Shown: positions 17,449 to 28,588, numbered from the stretch's first letter. The stretch: DNA of 64,000 nucleotides from Rhodobacterales bacterium HKCCE3408 (GCA_015689705.1 WVSN01000003.1:186001-250000), one strand, 5' to 3'. Notes: generated by a model not told the origin, from the sequence alone. Program-made: numbers and translations.

Positions 17449-18705
17449 ATGTTCGAAGTCATCCGCAATTCCTGGGCGCTGCTGTTCGGCATGATGCTGC
17501 TGATGGTCGGTAACGGTCTGCAGGGCACGCTTCTCGGCGTGCGCGGCGATCTCGAGGGATTCGCGACCACCGCGATCTCGATCGTTATGTCGGCCTATTT
17601 CGCCGGTTTCCTGTTCGGAAGCCGCGCCGCGCCCGAGATGATCCGCAGGGTCGGCCACATCCGCAGCTTCGCGGCGCTCGGCTCGCTGATTTCCGCCGCG
17701 CTGGTCCTGTTCCCGGTGGTGACCGAACCCTGGGCCTGGACGCTCCTGCGCGCGATAATCGGCTTCTGCTTCTCGGCCGTCTACGTCACCGCCGAAAGCT
17801 GGCTGAACAACGCCGCGACGAACGAGAACCGGGGCCAGACGCTGTCGATCTACATGATCGTGCAGCTCAGCGGGATCGTCGCCGCGCAGGGCCTTCTCGT
17901 GCTCGGCGATCCGGGCGGCTACACGCTCTTCATCGTGCTCTCGGTGCTCGTCTCGCTCAGCTTCGCGCCGATCCTCCTGTCGGTCACGCCGATCCCGCCG
18001 TTCGAATCCACCAGTTCCATGGGGCTTCTGGAGATTTTTCGTGTCTCGCCATTGGGTTGCGTGGGGATCTTCACCATCGGCGGCATCTACTCGGTGATGT
18101 TCGGCATGACCGGTGTCTACGGCACGCAGGCCGGGCTCAGCCTGTCGCAGATCTCACTCTTTGCGGCGATCTTCTATGTCGGCGGGATGCTTCTGCAGTT
18201 CCCGATCGGCTGGATCAGCGACCGGGTAGACCGGCGGCTCCTGATCCTGGCGGTCTGCATCGCGGGCACGGTGACGGGGCTTCTCGGCGCGATCTTTGGC
18301 AGCGTTTACACGCTCCTGATCGCCGCGGCTTTCCTCTATGGCGGCCTCGCCAACCCGCTCTATGCCCTTCTCGTGGCCTATGTGAACGACTTCCTGAAGC
18401 CTGAGCAGATGGCCGCGGCGGGCGGCCGGCTTCTGTTCATCAACGGCGTCGGGGCCGTCATGGGCCCGGTTCTCGTGGGCTTCGCGCTGCAAGCTGTGGG
18501 ACCGCCGGGCTTCTTCCTTTTCCTCGCGGCGCTCATGGCCGGGCTCGGGGTCTACGCCGCCTACCGGATGACCGTCCGCCCGGCGCCGAGTGCGACCGAA
18601 ACGGAAAGCTACGCGCCGATCCTGCCAAACTCCACCGCCGTCGCGCTTGGTGCCGCCCAGGACTATTATGCCGAAGCCAGCGGCGAGGATGACGATGCAG
18701 CCTGA
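17449..18705 (+). CDS. MFS transporter, YcaD-like
   Basis: 418-residue carrier with 12 predicted spans. The N-terminal pattern LLMVGNGLQGTLLGVRGDLEGF and the AESWLNNAAT segment between spans 4 and 5 resemble the YcaD/MFS_1 subfamily of uncharacterised exporters. A soluble C-terminal tail of about 40 residues follows the last span and ends in acidic residues. Substrate unknown. It begins 53 bp after queA and overlaps the start of the downstream DUF924 gene by 11 bp, suggesting an operon. Confidence 0.87.
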   Translation: MFEVIRNSWALLFGMMLLMVGNGLQGTLLGVRGDLEGFATTAISIVMSAYFAGFLFGSRAAPEMIRRVGHIRSFAALGSLISAALVLFPVVTEPWAWTLLRAIIGFCFSAVYVTAESWLNNAATNENRGQTLSIYMIVQLSGIVAAQGLLVLGDPGGYTLFIVLSVLVSLSFAPILLSVTPIPPFESTSSMGLLEIFRVSPLGCVGIFTIGGIYSVMFGMTGVYGTQAGLSLSQISLFAAIFYVGGMLLQFPIGWISDRVDRRLLILAVCIAGTVTGLLGAIFGSVYTLLIAAAFLYGGLANPLYALLVAYVNDFLKPEQMAAAGGRLLFINGVGAVMGPVLVGFALQAVGPPGFFLFLAALMAGLGVYAAYRMTVRPAPSATETESYAPILPNSTAVALGAAQDYYAEASGEDDDAA

Positions 18706-19267
18706 AGAGGTGGTCCGGTTCTGGTGCGACACCTGCGGGCCGGACAAGTGGTACGCGCAGGAGGAAGAGCTCGACGCCGAGATCCGCGCGCGGTTCGGCG
18801 ATGCGGTCCTGTCCGCGCAGCAGGGCGGGCTGGCCGACTGGGAAGGGACGCCGCAGGGGTCGCTTGCGCTGTTGATCCTGATCGACCAGTTCTCGCGCAA
18901 CATCTTCCGCGGCTCGGGCCAGTCATTCGCCGGCGACGCGCGGGCGCGCGAAATTGCCCGCGCCGCCATCGCTGCAGACCACGACCTCGTCATTCCGTAC
19001 CCGGAACGGGTGTTCTTCTACATGCCCTTCGTCCATTCCGAGGATCTCGCCGACCAGGACGAGGGTGTCCGGCTGGAAGAAGAGCGCCTGGGACCCGAGG
19101 GCTCGGAATACGTCCTGCACGCCAAGGTCCACCGGGAAATCATCCGCCGCTTCGGCCGGTTTCCCTATCGCAACGAGGCGCTCGGGCGCGAGACGAGTGC
19201 CGCGGAGCGGGAGTTCCTCGAGACCGGCGGCTACGGCGCGATCCTGCGCGAGCTTCAGGAAGGCTGA
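18695..19267 (+). CDS. DUF924 family protein
   Basis: 190-residue cytoplasmic protein. The sequence contains the DUF924 signatures VVRFWCDTCGPDKWY, LILIDQFSRNIFRGS, and VFFYMPFVHSEDL with a later HREIIRRFGRFPYRN. The fold is an all-helical TPR-like bundle in known structures and no catalytic role is established. The start at 18695 is preferred because GAGG at 18685-18688 is 6 bp upstream; an in-frame ATG at 18689 is the alternative. It overlaps the preceding MFS gene by 11 bp, so expression is probably coupled. Its 3' end overlaps the convergent LysR gene by 13 bp. Confidence 0.88.
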   Translation: MQPEEVVRFWCDTCGPDKWYAQEEELDAEIRARFGDAVLSAQQGGLADWEGTPQGSLALLILIDQFSRNIFRGSGQSFAGDARAREIARAAIAADHDLVIPYPERVFFYMPFVHSEDLADQDEGVRLEEERLGPEGSEYVLHAKVHREIIRRFGRFPYRNEALGRETSAAEREFLETGGYGAILRELQEG

Positions 19268-20181
19268 GCCGGCGCAGTGATGCGGGCGATTTCGGCCGCC
19301 GTCTCCGCTGCCTCCGCCTTCAGCCAGCCGAGGAAGCGCCGCACCTGCGGGCGATCGGACGCGCGGTCGCGCAGGCGCACCCGGTAGGGCGCCGCCGCGG
19401 CCAGAGTCCTGTCTGGGTAGGGCGCATACAGGTGGCCGACGGCGAGTTCCGAGACGCAGAGCGAGACTGGCGCGAGGGTCATGCCCACGCCGACCCGCGC
19501 CGCCTCGATCGCCAGGCGGTAGTTGCGGTAGCGGCTGCCGCGGTCGAACCCGTCGCTCCGCATCCCGTAGGCCGCGAACCAGTCCGGCCATTCCGGCGCC
19601 GCGCCCTTGCCCTCGCGATGTTCGAGATGGCAGAGCGGATAGCCTTCGAGCGGCGCTTCGGGCGGATGGCGGTCGAGCCGCAGCAGGTTCTCGTGGCTGC
19701 AGACGGGCATCAGGCGATCGGAATACAGCGCCTCTCCGCCGGTATCGCGTGCGTCGATATGGATGTCGGCCGCGCCGATCCGGATCGGCACATCGCCCTC
19801 GCCATTGAGATTGAAGCGGATGTTCGGGTTCTCGGACTGGAACTCGGGCAGGCGCGGGGCGAGCCAGAGCTCGGCCCAGTCGGGTTCGGCGACGATGTGG
19901 ATTTCCGTCACGCGCTGAAAGTCGAGCTCGCGCGTCACCCGGTCGAGCGCGGCGAAGGCGGTCTGAAGGTCGGGCAGCGCCCGTTCGAGATCGGGCGTCG
20001 GCCTCAGCCCGGACCGGCCACGCATCAGTAGATCCGTGCCGAGATAGGTCTCGAGGCTGCGAATCCGCTGGCCGACCGCGGCCGGCGTGATCCCGAGCCG
20101 CTCCGCCGCGGACTTCAGCGACCCCTCGCGCAGCGCCATGTCGAGCGCCTGGAGCGATTTCAGATGCGTCGCTGTCTCCAT
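19255..20181 (-). CDS. LysR-family transcriptional regulator, GcvA-like
   Basis: 308-residue regulator. The N-terminal winged helix-turn-helix (about residues 6-65, with AAERLGITPAAVGQRIRSLETYLGTDLL-type spacing) is followed by the substrate-binding domain of type 2 periplasmic fold. The pattern LKSLQALDMALREGSLKSAAERLG is close to GcvA/AmpR-like members. The start METATHL at 20181 is chosen over an upstream codon because it begins exactly at the HTH. The gene is divergent from the DUF4242 gene at 20319, and LysR regulators commonly control their divergent neighbour. A pair of GCAAAAG repeats lies in the shared intergenic region. Confidence 0.9.
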   Translation of the reverse strand: METATHLKSLQALDMALREGSLKSAAERLGITPAAVGQRIRSLETYLGTDLLMRGRSGLRPTPDLERALPDLQTAFAALDRVTRELDFQRVTEIHIVAEPDWAELWLAPRLPEFQSENPNIRFNLNGEGDVPIRIGAADIHIDARDTGGEALYSDRLMPVCSHENLLRLDRHPPEAPLEGYPLCHLEHREGKGAAPEWPDWFAAYGMRSDGFDRGSRYRNYRLAIEAARVGVGMTLAPVSLCVSELAVGHLYAPYPDRTLAAAAPYRVRLRDRASDRPQVRRFLGWLKAEAAETAAEIARITAPAQPS

Positions 20182-20183
20182 TT

Positions 20184-20211
20184 GCAAAAGGCTACCTTTA
20201 CTACGCAAAAG
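20184..20211. promoter_or_regulatory. Direct repeat, candidate LysR operator
   Basis: GCAAAAG occurs at 20184-20190 and again at 20205-20211, exactly 21 bp apart, that is two helical turns on the same DNA face. The repeats sit immediately upstream of the LysR start and about 110 bp before the divergent DUF4242 gene, where an autoregulatory operator would be expected. Confidence 0.35.
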
Positions 20212-20318
20212 AAGCAATGCTGACGCGAAAGCTTATCTTCATCAGGCTAAAGAAAATCGGGTTAGGCGTTCGGCCCTGCACTGGTCAAGCTGGTCCCATA
20301 GAAATGGAGGGCCCAGAC

Positions 20319-20603
20319 ATGGCACAGCTCAAGCGCTACATCATCGAACGCGACATCCCCGGCATCGGCGAGATGTCCCTGACCGAGCTCTGCGGGGCGG
20401 CGCGCGCCTCGAACCAGGCGCTGGACCAGATCGGACCGACGATCCAGTGGCAGCATTCCTACGTGGCCGGCAACAAGACCTATTGCGTCTACCTGGCCAG
20501 CGACGAGGAGGCGATCCGCCGGCATGCGGAGCTTTCCGGCATCCCGTTCACCTCGGTGACCGAGGTTCCGAAGATCATCGACCCGCTGACCGCGAACAAC
20601 TGA
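20319..20603 (+). CDS. DUF4242 (SCO4226-like) small protein
   Basis: 94-residue protein of the ferredoxin-like DUF4242 family. It opens with KRYIIERDIPGIGEMS and contains IQWQHSYVAGNKTYCVYLA and AELSGIPF, the three blocks typical of the family. A Streptomyces homologue (SCO4226) binds nickel, but no enzymatic role is established. ATG 20319 follows ATGGAGGG at 20304-20311. It stands alone, divergent from a LysR regulator, so it may be that regulator's target. Confidence 0.82.
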   Translation: MAQLKRYIIERDIPGIGEMSLTELCGAARASNQALDQIGPTIQWQHSYVAGNKTYCVYLASDEEAIRRHAELSGIPFTSVTEVPKIIDPLTANN

Positions 20604-20671
20604 CGCGTACGCGGCCATGCGTCGCGCACAACCCCGATCCTCGTCCGGCTCCGTTGCGGCGCCGGGCGAAC

Positions 20672-20691
20672 TTCGTTTAACGTTCAACGAA
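20672..20691. promoter_or_regulatory. 20-bp palindrome upstream of lpdA
   Basis: TTCGTT at 20672-20677 and AACGAA at 20686-20691 flank an inner palindrome AACGTT at 20679-20684; the dyad has a single mismatched pair. It lies 27 bp before the GTG start of lpdA, a position suited to an operator. The cognate regulator is unknown. Confidence 0.4.
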
Positions 20692-20717
20692 TTCCGGATC
20701 CTGAGGGAGGAGCCATC

Positions 20718-22115
20718 GTGGCCGACCAGACTTTCGACGTCATCGTGATCGGGGCGGGTCCCGGCGGCTATGTCGCCGCGATCCGCGCAAGCCAGTTGGG
20801 CCTCAAGACCGCCATCGTGGAGCGCGAGCACATGGGCGGGATCTGCCTGAACTGGGGCTGTATCCCGACCAAGGCGATGCTGCGGTCCTCGGAGGTGTTT
20901 CACCTGATGCACCGTGCCAAGGAATTCGGGCTGAAGGCCGAGGGGATCGATTACGACCTGCCGGCCGTGGTCGACCGCTCGCGCAAGGTGGCCAAGCAGC
21001 TGTCCTCGGGCGTCGGCCACCTGATGAAGAAGAACAAGATCACCGTCGTCATGGGCGCGGCCACGCTGCCGGCGAAAGGCACGGTGAAGGTCAAGACCGA
21101 CAAGGGCGAAGAGACGCTGAAGGCGAAGAACATCATTCTCGCCACCGGCGCCCGCGCCCGCGAACTTCCGGGCCTCGAGGCGGACGGCGAGCGGGTCTGG
21201 ACCTACAAGCACGCGCTGCAGCCGCCGCACATGCCGAAGAAGCTTCTGGTGATCGGCTCGGGCGCGATCGGGATCGAATTCGCCAGCTTCTACAACACGC
21301 TCGGCGCCGAAACGACCGTGGTCGAGGTGATGGACCGCATCCTGCCGGTCGAGGATGCCGAGATCTCGGCCTTCGCCAAGAAAAGCTTCGAGAAGCAGAA
21401 GATGAAGATCATCCAGAAAGGGATGGTCAAGCAGCTCGACCGCGCCAAGGACAAGGTGACCGCCCATATCGAGGTCGACGGCAAGGTCGAGAAGATGGAG
21501 TTCGACACGGTGATATCGGCCGTCGGGATCGTCGGCAATGTCGAGGGGCTCGGGCTCGAGGAACTCGGTGTGAAGATCGACCGGACGCATGTCGTCGTCG
21601 ATGAATACTGCCGCACGGGCGTCGACGGGCTCTACGCCATCGGCGATATCGCCGGCGCGCCCTGGCTGGCGCACAAGGCATCGCACGAGGGCGTCGTGGT
21701 GGCCGAGCTGATCGCGGGCAAGAACAAGGTCCACCCGGTCCGCCCCGAGGCCATCGCCGGCTGCACCTACTGCCATCCCCAGGTCGCCAGCGTCGGCTAT
21801 TCCGAGGCCAAGGCGAAGGAGCTCGGCTACACCGTGAAGGTCGGCCGCTTCCCGTTCATCGGCAACGGCAAGGCCATCGCGCTCGGCGAGCAGGAGGGCA
21901 TGATCAAGACGGTCTTCGACGCCAAGACGGGCGAGCTTCTGGGCGCGCACATGATCGGGGCCGAGGTGACCGAGCTGATCCAGGGCTATGTCGTCGGGCG
22001 CCAGCTTGAGACGACGGAAGAGGACCTGATGGAGACGGTCTTCCCGCACCCGACGCTGTCGGAGATGATGCACGAAAGCGTGCTCGACGCTTACGACCGG
22101 GTCATCCACATCTGA
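20718..22115 (+). CDS. lpdA: Dihydrolipoyl dehydrogenase (E3)
   Basis: 465-residue flavoprotein that reoxidises dihydrolipoyl groups of 2-oxo acid dehydrogenase complexes with NAD+. The FAD-binding GAGPGGYVAAIRA starts at residue 11, the redox disulfide is C43-C48 in CLNWGCIPTK, the NAD-binding segment is VIGSGAIGIEFASFY, and the C-terminal HPTLSEMMHESV provides the active-site His-Glu dyad. It starts with GTG, supported by GGGAGG at 20704-20709. No E1 or E2 gene is in the window; the neighbours are unrelated, so this copy is either a stand-alone E3 or was separated from its complex genes. Confidence 0.96.
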   Translation: MADQTFDVIVIGAGPGGYVAAIRASQLGLKTAIVEREHMGGICLNWGCIPTKAMLRSSEVFHLMHRAKEFGLKAEGIDYDLPAVVDRSRKVAKQLSSGVGHLMKKNKITVVMGAATLPAKGTVKVKTDKGEETLKAKNIILATGARARELPGLEADGERVWTYKHALQPPHMPKKLLVIGSGAIGIEFASFYNTLGAETTVVEVMDRILPVEDAEISAFAKKSFEKQKMKIIQKGMVKQLDRAKDKVTAHIEVDGKVEKMEFDTVISAVGIVGNVEGLGLEELGVKIDRTHVVVDEYCRTGVDGLYAIGDIAGAPWLAHKASHEGVVVAELIAGKNKVHPVRPEAIAGCTYCHPQVASVGYSEAKAKELGYTVKVGRFPFIGNGKAIALGEQEGMIKTVFDAKTGELLGAHMIGAEVTELIQGYVVGRQLETTEEDLMETVFPHPTLSEMMHESVLDAYDRVIHI

Positions 22116-22122
22116 GCGACCT

Positions 22123-22146
22123 GCGGTCCCGCCCCGGCGGGGCCGC
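22123..22146 (+). terminator. GC-rich hairpin after lpdA
   Basis: A stem of ten pairs (22123-22132 with 22137-22146, one G-T pair) closes a 4-base loop eight bases after the lpdA stop. The following CTTGTCTTG is only weakly T-rich, so intrinsic termination would be inefficient. Confidence 0.4.
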
Positions 22147-22187
22147 CTTGTCTTGAACCCGGCCGGGCCCGGTGCCAATCGGTCGGA

Positions 22188-23354
22188 ATGACGGACGTAT
22201 CGCGCACCGACTGGCGGCTCGTGCTTCTGCTCTGGGCCGCCGGGCTCGGGGCTGCGGCGCAATACGGCAAGATCAGCGTTATCTTCGCCCGCCTGCCGGA
22301 GTTCTATCCGGAAGCCGGGACATCCATCGGCTTCGCGGTGTCGCTCGTCGGTGCGCTCGGCATCCTGTTCGGCGTCGTTGCCGGAGTCCTCGTCGCCCGG
22401 ATCGGCTATCGCCGCGCCGTGCTCGGCGGGCTGATCGTGGGCGCCTGCGTCTCGGCCGTGCAGGCATTCTTCCCGCCGCTGCCGGTTTTCCTGCTGACCC
22501 GCGTGATCGAGGGGGCGGCGCATCTCGCCATGGTGGTGGCGATCCCGACCATGATCGCCGAGGCAAGCGCCGAGAAGGATCGCGGCTTGTCGCTGACGCT
22601 CTGGGGCAGCTTCTTCGGCGTCTCCTTCGCGTTCCTGTTCTGGGCCGGTGTGCCGTTCGCCGAGCGGTTCGGCCTGTCGGCGCTGATGGGGGCACATGCG
22701 ATCTATCTCGGCGTGATGGCCGCGATCCTCGCGCCGATCCTGCCGCGGCTGCTGTCCGGCGCGCCCTCGGCCCCGGGTCTGGGCGAAATCGCCCGCGCGC
22801 ATTCCCGCATCTACGGCTCGGCCCGGATCGGCGCGCCGGCCTGGGGCTGGCTGTTCTACACGATCTGCTTCGTTTCGGTCCTGACCGTCTTCGCGCCCTT
22901 CGTGCCCGAAGACTGGCGCGCCTTCACCATGGGTGCGATGCCGCTGACCTCGATCCTGTCCTCGCTGACCATCGGCGTGGCGCTTCTGAAGCGGATCAGC
23001 GCGGTCAGCGTCGTGATCCTCGGCTTCACGCTGTCGGCCCTCTGCGCCGTGGCGCTCATCTGGTCCGAGGGATCGCCGGTCCTGGCGCTCCTGCTCGGGG
23101 CGTCGTTCGGGCTCGTGCAGGGGGCGGGGTTCGCCTCCGTCCCGCAGCTGAACGAGCCGACGGCCGACCGCGCGCTGGCCAATGGCGGCATGGCCCAGAT
23201 GGGCAATCTCGGGAACACGATCGGCACACCGATCATGGTGGCGGTGATCGCGGCCGCGGGATATGCAGGGCTGATGGCCGCGCTCGCGCTCGTTTTCGCC
23301 GGCGGCGCGGCGGTGCATCTGTGGCTGGCGCGACAGCGGGAGAGGACGTCGTGA
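22188..23354 (+). CDS. MFS transporter
   Basis: 388-residue carrier with 12 predicted spans. It contains a motif A-like loop (GVLVARIGYRRAVLGG) after span 2 and a second half beginning near residue 205. It is related to the CynX/NimT-type MFS group by length and loop pattern, but the substrate cannot be read from sequence. The stop codon overlaps the ATG of the class II aldolase gene (TGATG at 23352-23356), so the two are translationally coupled and probably serve one catabolic route: uptake of a compound and its later cleavage or processing. Confidence 0.86.
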   Translation: MTDVSRTDWRLVLLLWAAGLGAAAQYGKISVIFARLPEFYPEAGTSIGFAVSLVGALGILFGVVAGVLVARIGYRRAVLGGLIVGACVSAVQAFFPPLPVFLLTRVIEGAAHLAMVVAIPTMIAEASAEKDRGLSLTLWGSFFGVSFAFLFWAGVPFAERFGLSALMGAHAIYLGVMAAILAPILPRLLSGAPSAPGLGEIARAHSRIYGSARIGAPAWGWLFYTICFVSVLTVFAPFVPEDWRAFTMGAMPLTSILSSLTIGVALLKRISAVSVVILGFTLSALCAVALIWSEGSPVLALLLGASFGLVQGAGFASVPQLNEPTADRALANGGMAQMGNLGNTIGTPIMVAVIAAAGYAGLMAALALVFAGGAAVHLWLARQRERTS

Positions 23355-24067
23355 TGGAACATGCCGAGGCCCGGCGCGACCTGGCCGCTGCCCTGCGCTG
23401 GTGCGCGCGGCTCGGGCTGAACGAGGGGATCGCCAACCATTTCAGCGTCGCGGTGAACCCCGCCGGCACGCGCTTCCTGGTCAACCCGGTCGGACGGTAC
23501 TGGAGCCGGGTGAAGGCGTCGGACATGGTCGAGGTCGATGCCGAACATCCCGAGGAGGCCGAGGGCGTAGACCGCACCGCGCTCGACATTCACGGCGCGC
23601 TGCACCGGCAGCTGCCGCGGGCGCGCTGCGTCATGCACCTGCATTCGAAATACGCGACCGTCCTCAGCACATTCGCCGACCCGATCATCCCGCCGATCGA
23701 CCAGAACACGATGCGGTTCTACAACCGGGTCGCCGTCGATGGCGGCTTCGACGGGATGGGCATCGGGGAAGAGGCCGAACGGCTGCCCTCGACGCTCGCC
23801 AATCACGGCATTCTCATCATGGGGCAGCACGGCATTCTCGTCGCCGGGCGGTCGGTCGGGCAGTGCTTCGACGACATCTACTATTTCGAGCGCGCGGCCG
23901 AGACCTACGTGACCGCGCTCCAGACCGGACAGAAGCTCGTGACCGCGACCCACGAGGTGGCCGAGAAGACGGCGCGCCAGTGGGAGGAATACGAGGGCGG
24001 CGGCGAGTTGCACCTCGCGGCGATCCGCGAGGTGCTCGATGCCGAGGAGCCCGACTACCGGGACTAG
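23354..24067 (+). CDS. Class II aldolase/adducin family protein
   Basis: 237-residue zinc-dependent aldolase or epimerase fold. Metal-binding histidines are H95 and H97 in VMHLHSKYATVLS and H159 in GQHGILVAG. The position that is the catalytic glutamate in fuculose-phosphate aldolase is not an obvious Glu here (D78 in ALDIHGALHR), as in adducin-like members, so aldolase activity is unproven. The ATG overlaps the stop of the MFS gene by one base, indicating a two-gene unit. The tail overlaps the convergent PhyH gene by 4 bp. Its likely role is catabolism of a sugar acid or related hydroxy compound, which is inference. Confidence 0.85.
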   Translation: MEHAEARRDLAAALRWCARLGLNEGIANHFSVAVNPAGTRFLVNPVGRYWSRVKASDMVEVDAEHPEEAEGVDRTALDIHGALHRQLPRARCVMHLHSKYATVLSTFADPIIPPIDQNTMRFYNRVAVDGGFDGMGIGEEAERLPSTLANHGILIMGQHGILVAGRSVGQCFDDIYYFERAAETYVTALQTGQKLVTATHEVAEKTARQWEEYEGGGELHLAAIREVLDAEEPDYRD

Positions 24068-24984
24068 ATGTCCTTGGCCAGCCGGGTCCGGAGCGACGCG
24101 GGCAGCATCCGCCGCAGCATGTATTTCAGGTTGGTCTTCGTCTCGCGGCCTTCGGCCCAGACCATGCGCTGCACCAGATCCTCGGGCATCGATTTCTTCG
24201 ACGCTTCGGTCAGGATGAACGGCGGGCGGAACTGGTAACCGTTGAAGTCGCGGTACCATGACCGCTGGTAGGTGCAGTAGATCAGCGGACGCAGGTTCTT
24301 CGACCGGTTGGCGGCGCCGCGATGCAGGGTCCGGCCGTCGGTGATCAGGACCGACCCGCGCCGCACCTCGGGGTCGATCGACCCGACCGCCAGCCCGTCC
24401 TCGTCCGCGCCGATCCGGTGCGTGCCCGGCCAGACGCGGGTGCACCCGGTCTCGGTCGTGAAGTCGACGAGCGGCACCAGCATGGTCAGCGAATAGGCCG
24501 GGACTTCGGTGTCCTTGGTGAAATCCTTCGGCTTTTCACCGAACAGCGCGCGGGCGTCGCGGTGCAGGTGCTGGTCCGGGGCGCCGGGGAAGGAACAGAC
24601 CGACGACACGGCGGCGATGATGTAATCGTTGCCCAGGAGGCGTTCGAACAGCGGCTGGAGGATCGCGTTCGACAGGAACTTGCGATCGGCGAATTCCTCG
24701 CGCACGTCGACCGTGAAGAGGGGCCGCATGTCCTTCTTGTTGGTCGTGCGCAGGTACCCGCCATAGCGCCGGTCATAGGCGCCGCGGAACCGGTCGATAT
24801 CGGCTTCGGTCAGCAGGTTCTCGACCCGGATATAGCCGAGGTCGCGCATCATCCGCTCGGCCGTGTCGAGCTTTGCGGGGTCGAGCGCCCCGGCATCGCG
24901 CTCTGCATCGGTGACGGTGATGGAGGCGACGACGTGGTCGCCGCGGGTCGACGCAAGCGTTTCAATGTCTTGCTGAACGGTCAT
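24064..24984 (-). CDS. Phytanoyl-CoA dioxygenase (PhyH) family protein
   Basis: 306-residue non-haem Fe(II)/2-oxoglutarate-dependent oxygenase. The facial triad appears as H141-x-D143 in DQHLHRDARALFG and distal H221 in DGRTLHRGAANRS; R233 in LRPLIYCTYQRSW is a candidate 2-oxoglutarate ligand. The start MTVQQ at 24984 is preferred over a longer AT-rich extension. The substrate is not known; family members hydroxylate fatty acyl-CoAs, ectoine or small amino acids. It is convergent with the aldolase and divergent from uvrA, with a 249 bp gap that carries the LexA box. Confidence 0.88.
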   Translation of the reverse strand: MTVQQDIETLASTRGDHVVASITVTDAERDAGALDPAKLDTAERMMRDLGYIRVENLLTEADIDRFRGAYDRRYGGYLRTTNKKDMRPLFTVDVREEFADRKFLSNAILQPLFERLLGNDYIIAAVSSVCSFPGAPDQHLHRDARALFGEKPKDFTKDTEVPAYSLTMLVPLVDFTTETGCTRVWPGTHRIGADEDGLAVGSIDPEVRRGSVLITDGRTLHRGAANRSKNLRPLIYCTYQRSWYRDFNGYQFRPPFILTEASKKSMPEDLVQRMVWAEGRETKTNLKYMLRRMLPASLRTRLAKDI

Positions 24985-25141
24985 GACGGATTCCCTGGTT
25001 ACAAACAAAAATTTCATTACCACCGAAGGCGGTTTTCGGCAACAAAACGCACCGTCGCGCAGATGCGATCAGTCGGGACCGCGCGCCGCGGGGGGAAGCA
25101 TCCACAGGAAATCCCGCCCGGATCGGCGGCGACTTGTAAAT

Positions 25142-25156
25142 GTTCTATTAATGTTC
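25142..25156. promoter_or_regulatory. LexA (SOS) box of uvrA
   Basis: GTTC at 25142-25145 and GTTC at 25153-25156 with a 7-base spacer match the direct-repeat LexA box established for Rhodobacter and other alphaproteobacteria (GTTC-N7-GTTC). A TTGTAA at 25134-25139 would make the box fill the promoter spacer, ideal for repression. uvrA starts 77 bp downstream and is a classic SOS gene. Confidence 0.85.
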
Positions 25157-25233
25157 CATTCTCCGGACGCGGCAGCCATTGAGTCTCGGCCCGAGATCGC
25201 TACCTCTTGCCGGACTCCGTTTTCAGGTGACCC

Positions 25234-28098
<2,865 letters not shown>

Positions 28099-28116
28099 CC
28101 CCCGTCAGAGCGGGGG
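28099..28116. terminator. Hairpin between convergent uvrA and cupin genes
   Basis: CCCCCG at 28099-28104 pairs with CGGGGG at 28111-28116 around a 6-base loop. It starts on the base after the uvrA stop, and the loop holds the stop codon of the convergent cupin gene. There is no T tract, so it may act as a transcript end stabiliser for both genes. Confidence 0.4.
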
Positions 28117-28545
28117 GCCGGTGAAGGCGAGGTGGTGGCGCTTGGCCGATTCCTCGATCGGTCCCATGTCGGCCGGGATCCGGAACTGGCCGGCGGCCAT
28201 GTCGGCGAAGAAGCCTTCGAACCCGCCGGGGGTCAGGATCACGAGCTTCCGCGCGCCTTCGGGCGAAATCACCTTGTAGGTGTGCTCGACCCCGCGCGGG
28301 ATGAAGCCGCTTTGCCCGGCCGACAGCGTGAAGGTCTCGCCGTCGAGCCAGATCAGGACTTCCCCCGTCAGGACGACGAAGGTCTCGTCAGCGTCATAGT
28401 GGATGTGCCGCGGCGGGCCGGCATCGACCGGAGCGAAGGTATCGGTGATGCTCATCGCGCCGTTGGTGGCTTCGGTGGTCAGAATGGTGTCGTAGCGGAC
28501 GCCGAGCCATTCGATGGAGGTGTCGCTGTGCTGAAGGTCTTTCAT
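28105..28545 (-). CDS. Cupin-domain protein
   Basis: 146-residue single-domain cupin. Cupin motif 1 is PPRHIHYDADETFVVLTGEV (positions about 47-66), with HIH and E as metal ligands, and motif 2 is FIPRGVEHTYKV with the last histidine. Such small cupins include dioxygenases, isomerases and sensors; this one cannot be assigned further. The start MKDLQHS at 28545 follows GGAG by 8 bp. It is divergent from a LysR regulator, with an 87 bp shared region that carries a dyad, so it is likely the regulator's target. Confidence 0.85.
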   Translation of the reverse strand: MKDLQHSDTSIEWLGVRYDTILTTEATNGAMSITDTFAPVDAGPPRHIHYDADETFVVLTGEVLIWLDGETFTLSAGQSGFIPRGVEHTYKVISPEGARKLVILTPGGFEGFFADMAAGQFRIPADMGPIEESAKRHHLAFTGPPL

Positions 28546-28588
28546 CTCGGTCTCCAATGTTGGTGACCGGAGGTTTCGCACGGGACCA

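Noticed and set aside
20262-23318. Open frame of over 1000 codons on the minus strand opposite lpdA and an MFS gene
   Set aside because: Same GC-bias effect; no ribosome binding site and no recognisable domain.
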